The notes under the pieces: generated by a model
Databases searched by the model: none
Seen by the model: only the letters and a program-made list of their open reading frames with translations
Told to the model about the DNA's origin: nothing
Assembly: GCA_052144935.1 (NCBI GenBank)
Contig: JBKQPR010000332.1
Coordinates: 1 to 6,541, forward strand
Origin: JOPF133 sp052144935
GTDB lineage: Bacteria; Acidobacteriota; Terriglobia; Bryobacterales; Bryobacteraceae
Length of the DNA: 6,541 nt
Reading direction: 5' to 3'
In this document: piece by piece, positions 5,802-6,541 of the stretch
How the letters are laid out: every line of letters begins with the position of its first letter
Position numbering within the stretch: the first letter of the stretch is position 1
Program-made: the position numbers and the translations under genes

Positions 5802-6359
5802 CTAGGCCCGCTCCTGGTAGGTCCCTTCGGCGGTATTCACGCGGATCTTTTCGCCCTCGGTGATGAACGCCGGCACTTGCACCACCAGCCCGGTTTCCAG
5901 CTTGGCCGGCTTGGTCACGTTGGAGACCGTGGCGCCCTTCAGACCGGGCTCCGTTTCGACCACCGTCATATCCACCGTGGCGGGCAGCTCCACGCTCATC
6001 GGCTTGCCTTCGTAGAACTCCACCTTGACGTGCAACTGCGGAATCAGGTACTGCGTGGCGTCGCCCAGCAGGTCCTTCATCAGATGCATCTGCTCGTAGG
6101 TCTCGGTGTTCATGAAGTAGAAGTACTCGCCATCGTCGTACAGATACTCCATCTCCTGCTCATCGAGATTGGCCCTCTCCACGCGATCTTCCGACGAGAA
6201 GCGATGCTCAATCATCGTTCCGCTGCGCAGGTTGCGCATTCTGACTTGCACAAAGCCGCGTAGATTGCCCGGCGTCCGGTGAGTCATGCTGAAAACCGAA
6301 TACAGATCGTTATTGAACTTGACCACCATGCCCGGGCGCAACTGTGTTGCTGAAATCAT
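5802..6359 (-). CDS. efp: Elongation factor P
   Basis: EF-P (185 residues, the normal length) binds between the P and E sites of stalled ribosomes and speeds peptide bond formation at consecutive prolines. Domain I (about 1-64) opens with MISATQLRPGMVVKFNNDLY and carries the tip loop HRTPGNLRGF (27-36), followed by VRMRNLRSG. Domain II (about 65-128) includes EYLYDDGEYFYFMNTETYEQ (91-110). Domain III (about 129-185) holds GLKGATVSNVTKPAKLETG (138-156), VQVPAF and the C-terminal GEKIRVNTAEGTYQERA. Aligned without gaps to E. coli EF-P, the lysylated K34 corresponds to N32 here, with R34 two residues later, so the usual Lys or Arg modification site is absent. I recall the same loop from other Acidobacteriota. 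ATG 6359 has GAGGAG four bases upstream. No modification enzyme (EpmA, EarP) is nearby. The gene converges on selA and diverges from the gene at 6509. Confidence 0.97.
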   Translation of the reverse strand: MISATQLRPGMVVKFNNDLYSVFSMTHRTPGNLRGFVQVRMRNLRSGTMIEHRFSSEDRVERANLDEQEMEYLYDDGEYFYFMNTETYEQMHLMKDLLGDATQYLIPQLHVKVEFYEGKPMSVELPATVDMTVVETEPGLKGATVSNVTKPAKLETGLVVQVPAFITEGEKIRVNTAEGTYQERA

Positions 6360-6363
6360 GAAA

Positions 6364-6369
6364 CTCCTC
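6364..6369 (-). promoter_or_regulatory. Ribosome binding site of efp
   Basis: On the minus strand GAGGAG lies four bases before ATG 6359. The spacing is slightly short but the match to the anti-Shine-Dalgarno is strong, and it supports this start. Confidence 0.7.
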
Positions 6370-6392
6370 TATTCGTTTGAGTGTGAACTAAC

Positions 6393-6398
6393 AGTATA
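6393..6398 (-). promoter_or_regulatory. Candidate -10 element of efp (TATACT)
   Basis: On the minus strand TATACT lies about 33 bases before the efp start, giving a short leader that contains the ribosome binding site. The region 17 bases further upstream has no good -35 hexamer. Confidence 0.4.
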
Positions 6399-6456
6399 GC
6401 GCGGGGGCAGGAGAGGGTGTGCGACATAAAAGTGAGGATCGGCGGGATTCCTATTT

Positions 6457-6484
6457 TTGTGGCGTTAATCCTTGCGTATATACT
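6457..6484 (+). promoter_or_regulatory. Candidate promoter of the rightmost gene
   Basis: TTGTGG (6457-6462), a 16-base spacer and TATACT (6479-6484) form a moderate sigma-70-like promoter, 24 bases before ATG 6509. The -10 lies inside a palindrome. Confidence 0.4.
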
Positions 6485-6488
6485 ACGC
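6474..6488. promoter_or_regulatory. Palindrome over the -10 region, possible operator
   Basis: GCGTA (6474-6478) and TACGC (6484-6488) are perfect inverted arms around TATAC, and the inner GTATATAC (6476-6483) is itself an 8-base palindrome. It overlaps the presumed -10 of the gene at 6509, the usual place for a repressor site such as autoregulation. The regulator is unknown. Confidence 0.4.
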
Positions 6489-6494
6489 TAGGGC

Positions 6495-6500
6495 AGGAGG
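6495..6500 (+). promoter_or_regulatory. Ribosome binding site of the rightmost gene
   Basis: AGGAGG lies eight bases before ATG 6509, a near-ideal Shine-Dalgarno. It is the main evidence that a real gene begins at the window edge. Confidence 0.75.
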
Positions 6501-6508
6501 CCACCTTC

Positions 6509-6541
6509 ATGATGATGCCGAAATCCCTGGAATCCCTCGCC
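6509..6541 (+). CDS. Start of an unidentified gene, cut by the right edge
   Basis: Only eleven codons are visible (MMMPKSLESLA). Three consecutive ATG codons (6509, 6512, 6515) leave the exact start open; the first has the best spacing to the AGGAGG. The reading frame is open to the edge. Eleven residues are too few to name a family. It is divergent from efp, with 149 bases between the two starts. Confidence 0.6.
   Translation, partial: MMMPKSLESLA

Noticed and set aside
1..6541. CRISPR array or a complete phage-defence operon
   Set aside because: No regularly spaced repeats and no intact defence gene are present. The only hint is the helicase remnant, which is too decayed to assign.

Overview
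The window looks like a GC-rich bacterial chromosome, most likely from Acidobacteriota (Bryobacter/Solibacter-like). This is inferred from recalled family resemblance, not from a search. The clues are an elongation factor P with the loop HRTPGNLRGF, remains of a TIGR02999-type ECF sigma factor, a Tat-leader TIM-barrel epimerase-like protein, and many decayed mobile or accessory genes between intact housekeeping genes.

Layout. Positions 1-593 (minus) carry the C-terminal half of a group II intron reverse transcriptase/maturase. It has lost its N-terminal half and runs off the left edge. Positions 594-1078 hold no convincing gene. Positions 1079-1957 (plus) encode an intact sugar phosphate isomerase/epimerase-like TIM barrel with a Tat-type leader. 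Directly after it lies a scrap of an IS630-family transposase (about 1986-2157, minus). This abuts an ECF sigma factor pseudogene (about 2157-2529, plus) that lost its N-terminus and carries a stop and a frameshift. Positions 2616-3626 (plus) encode an intact CurA/PTGR1-like NADP-dependent reductase. Positions 3635-4084 (minus) are a helicase C-terminal-domain pseudogene broken by at least three frame changes. It runs into a short unknown protein at 4084-4296 (minus). Positions 4356-5699 (plus) encode SelA, selenocysteine synthase. SelA converges on EF-P (5802-6359, minus), and the gap holds a GCGGAG-rich repeat. The start of another plus-strand gene lies at 6509-6541, divergent from efp.

How the genes fit together. 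I see no single operon or multi-gene system. The intact genes look like independent transcription units. SelA and EF-P both serve translation (selenocysteine-tRNA synthesis and rescue of stalled ribosomes) but are convergent, so they are not co-transcribed. The stretch 1986-4300 mixes intact genes with remnants of an IS, a sigma factor and a helicase, which points to repeated insertion, deletion and decay.

I found no CRISPR array, tRNA, rRNA or convincing new system. The points most worth a second look are the EF-P loop with Asn at the usual Lys/Arg modification site, the possible leaderless start of selA, the helicase remnant, and a palindrome over the promoter of the last gene.
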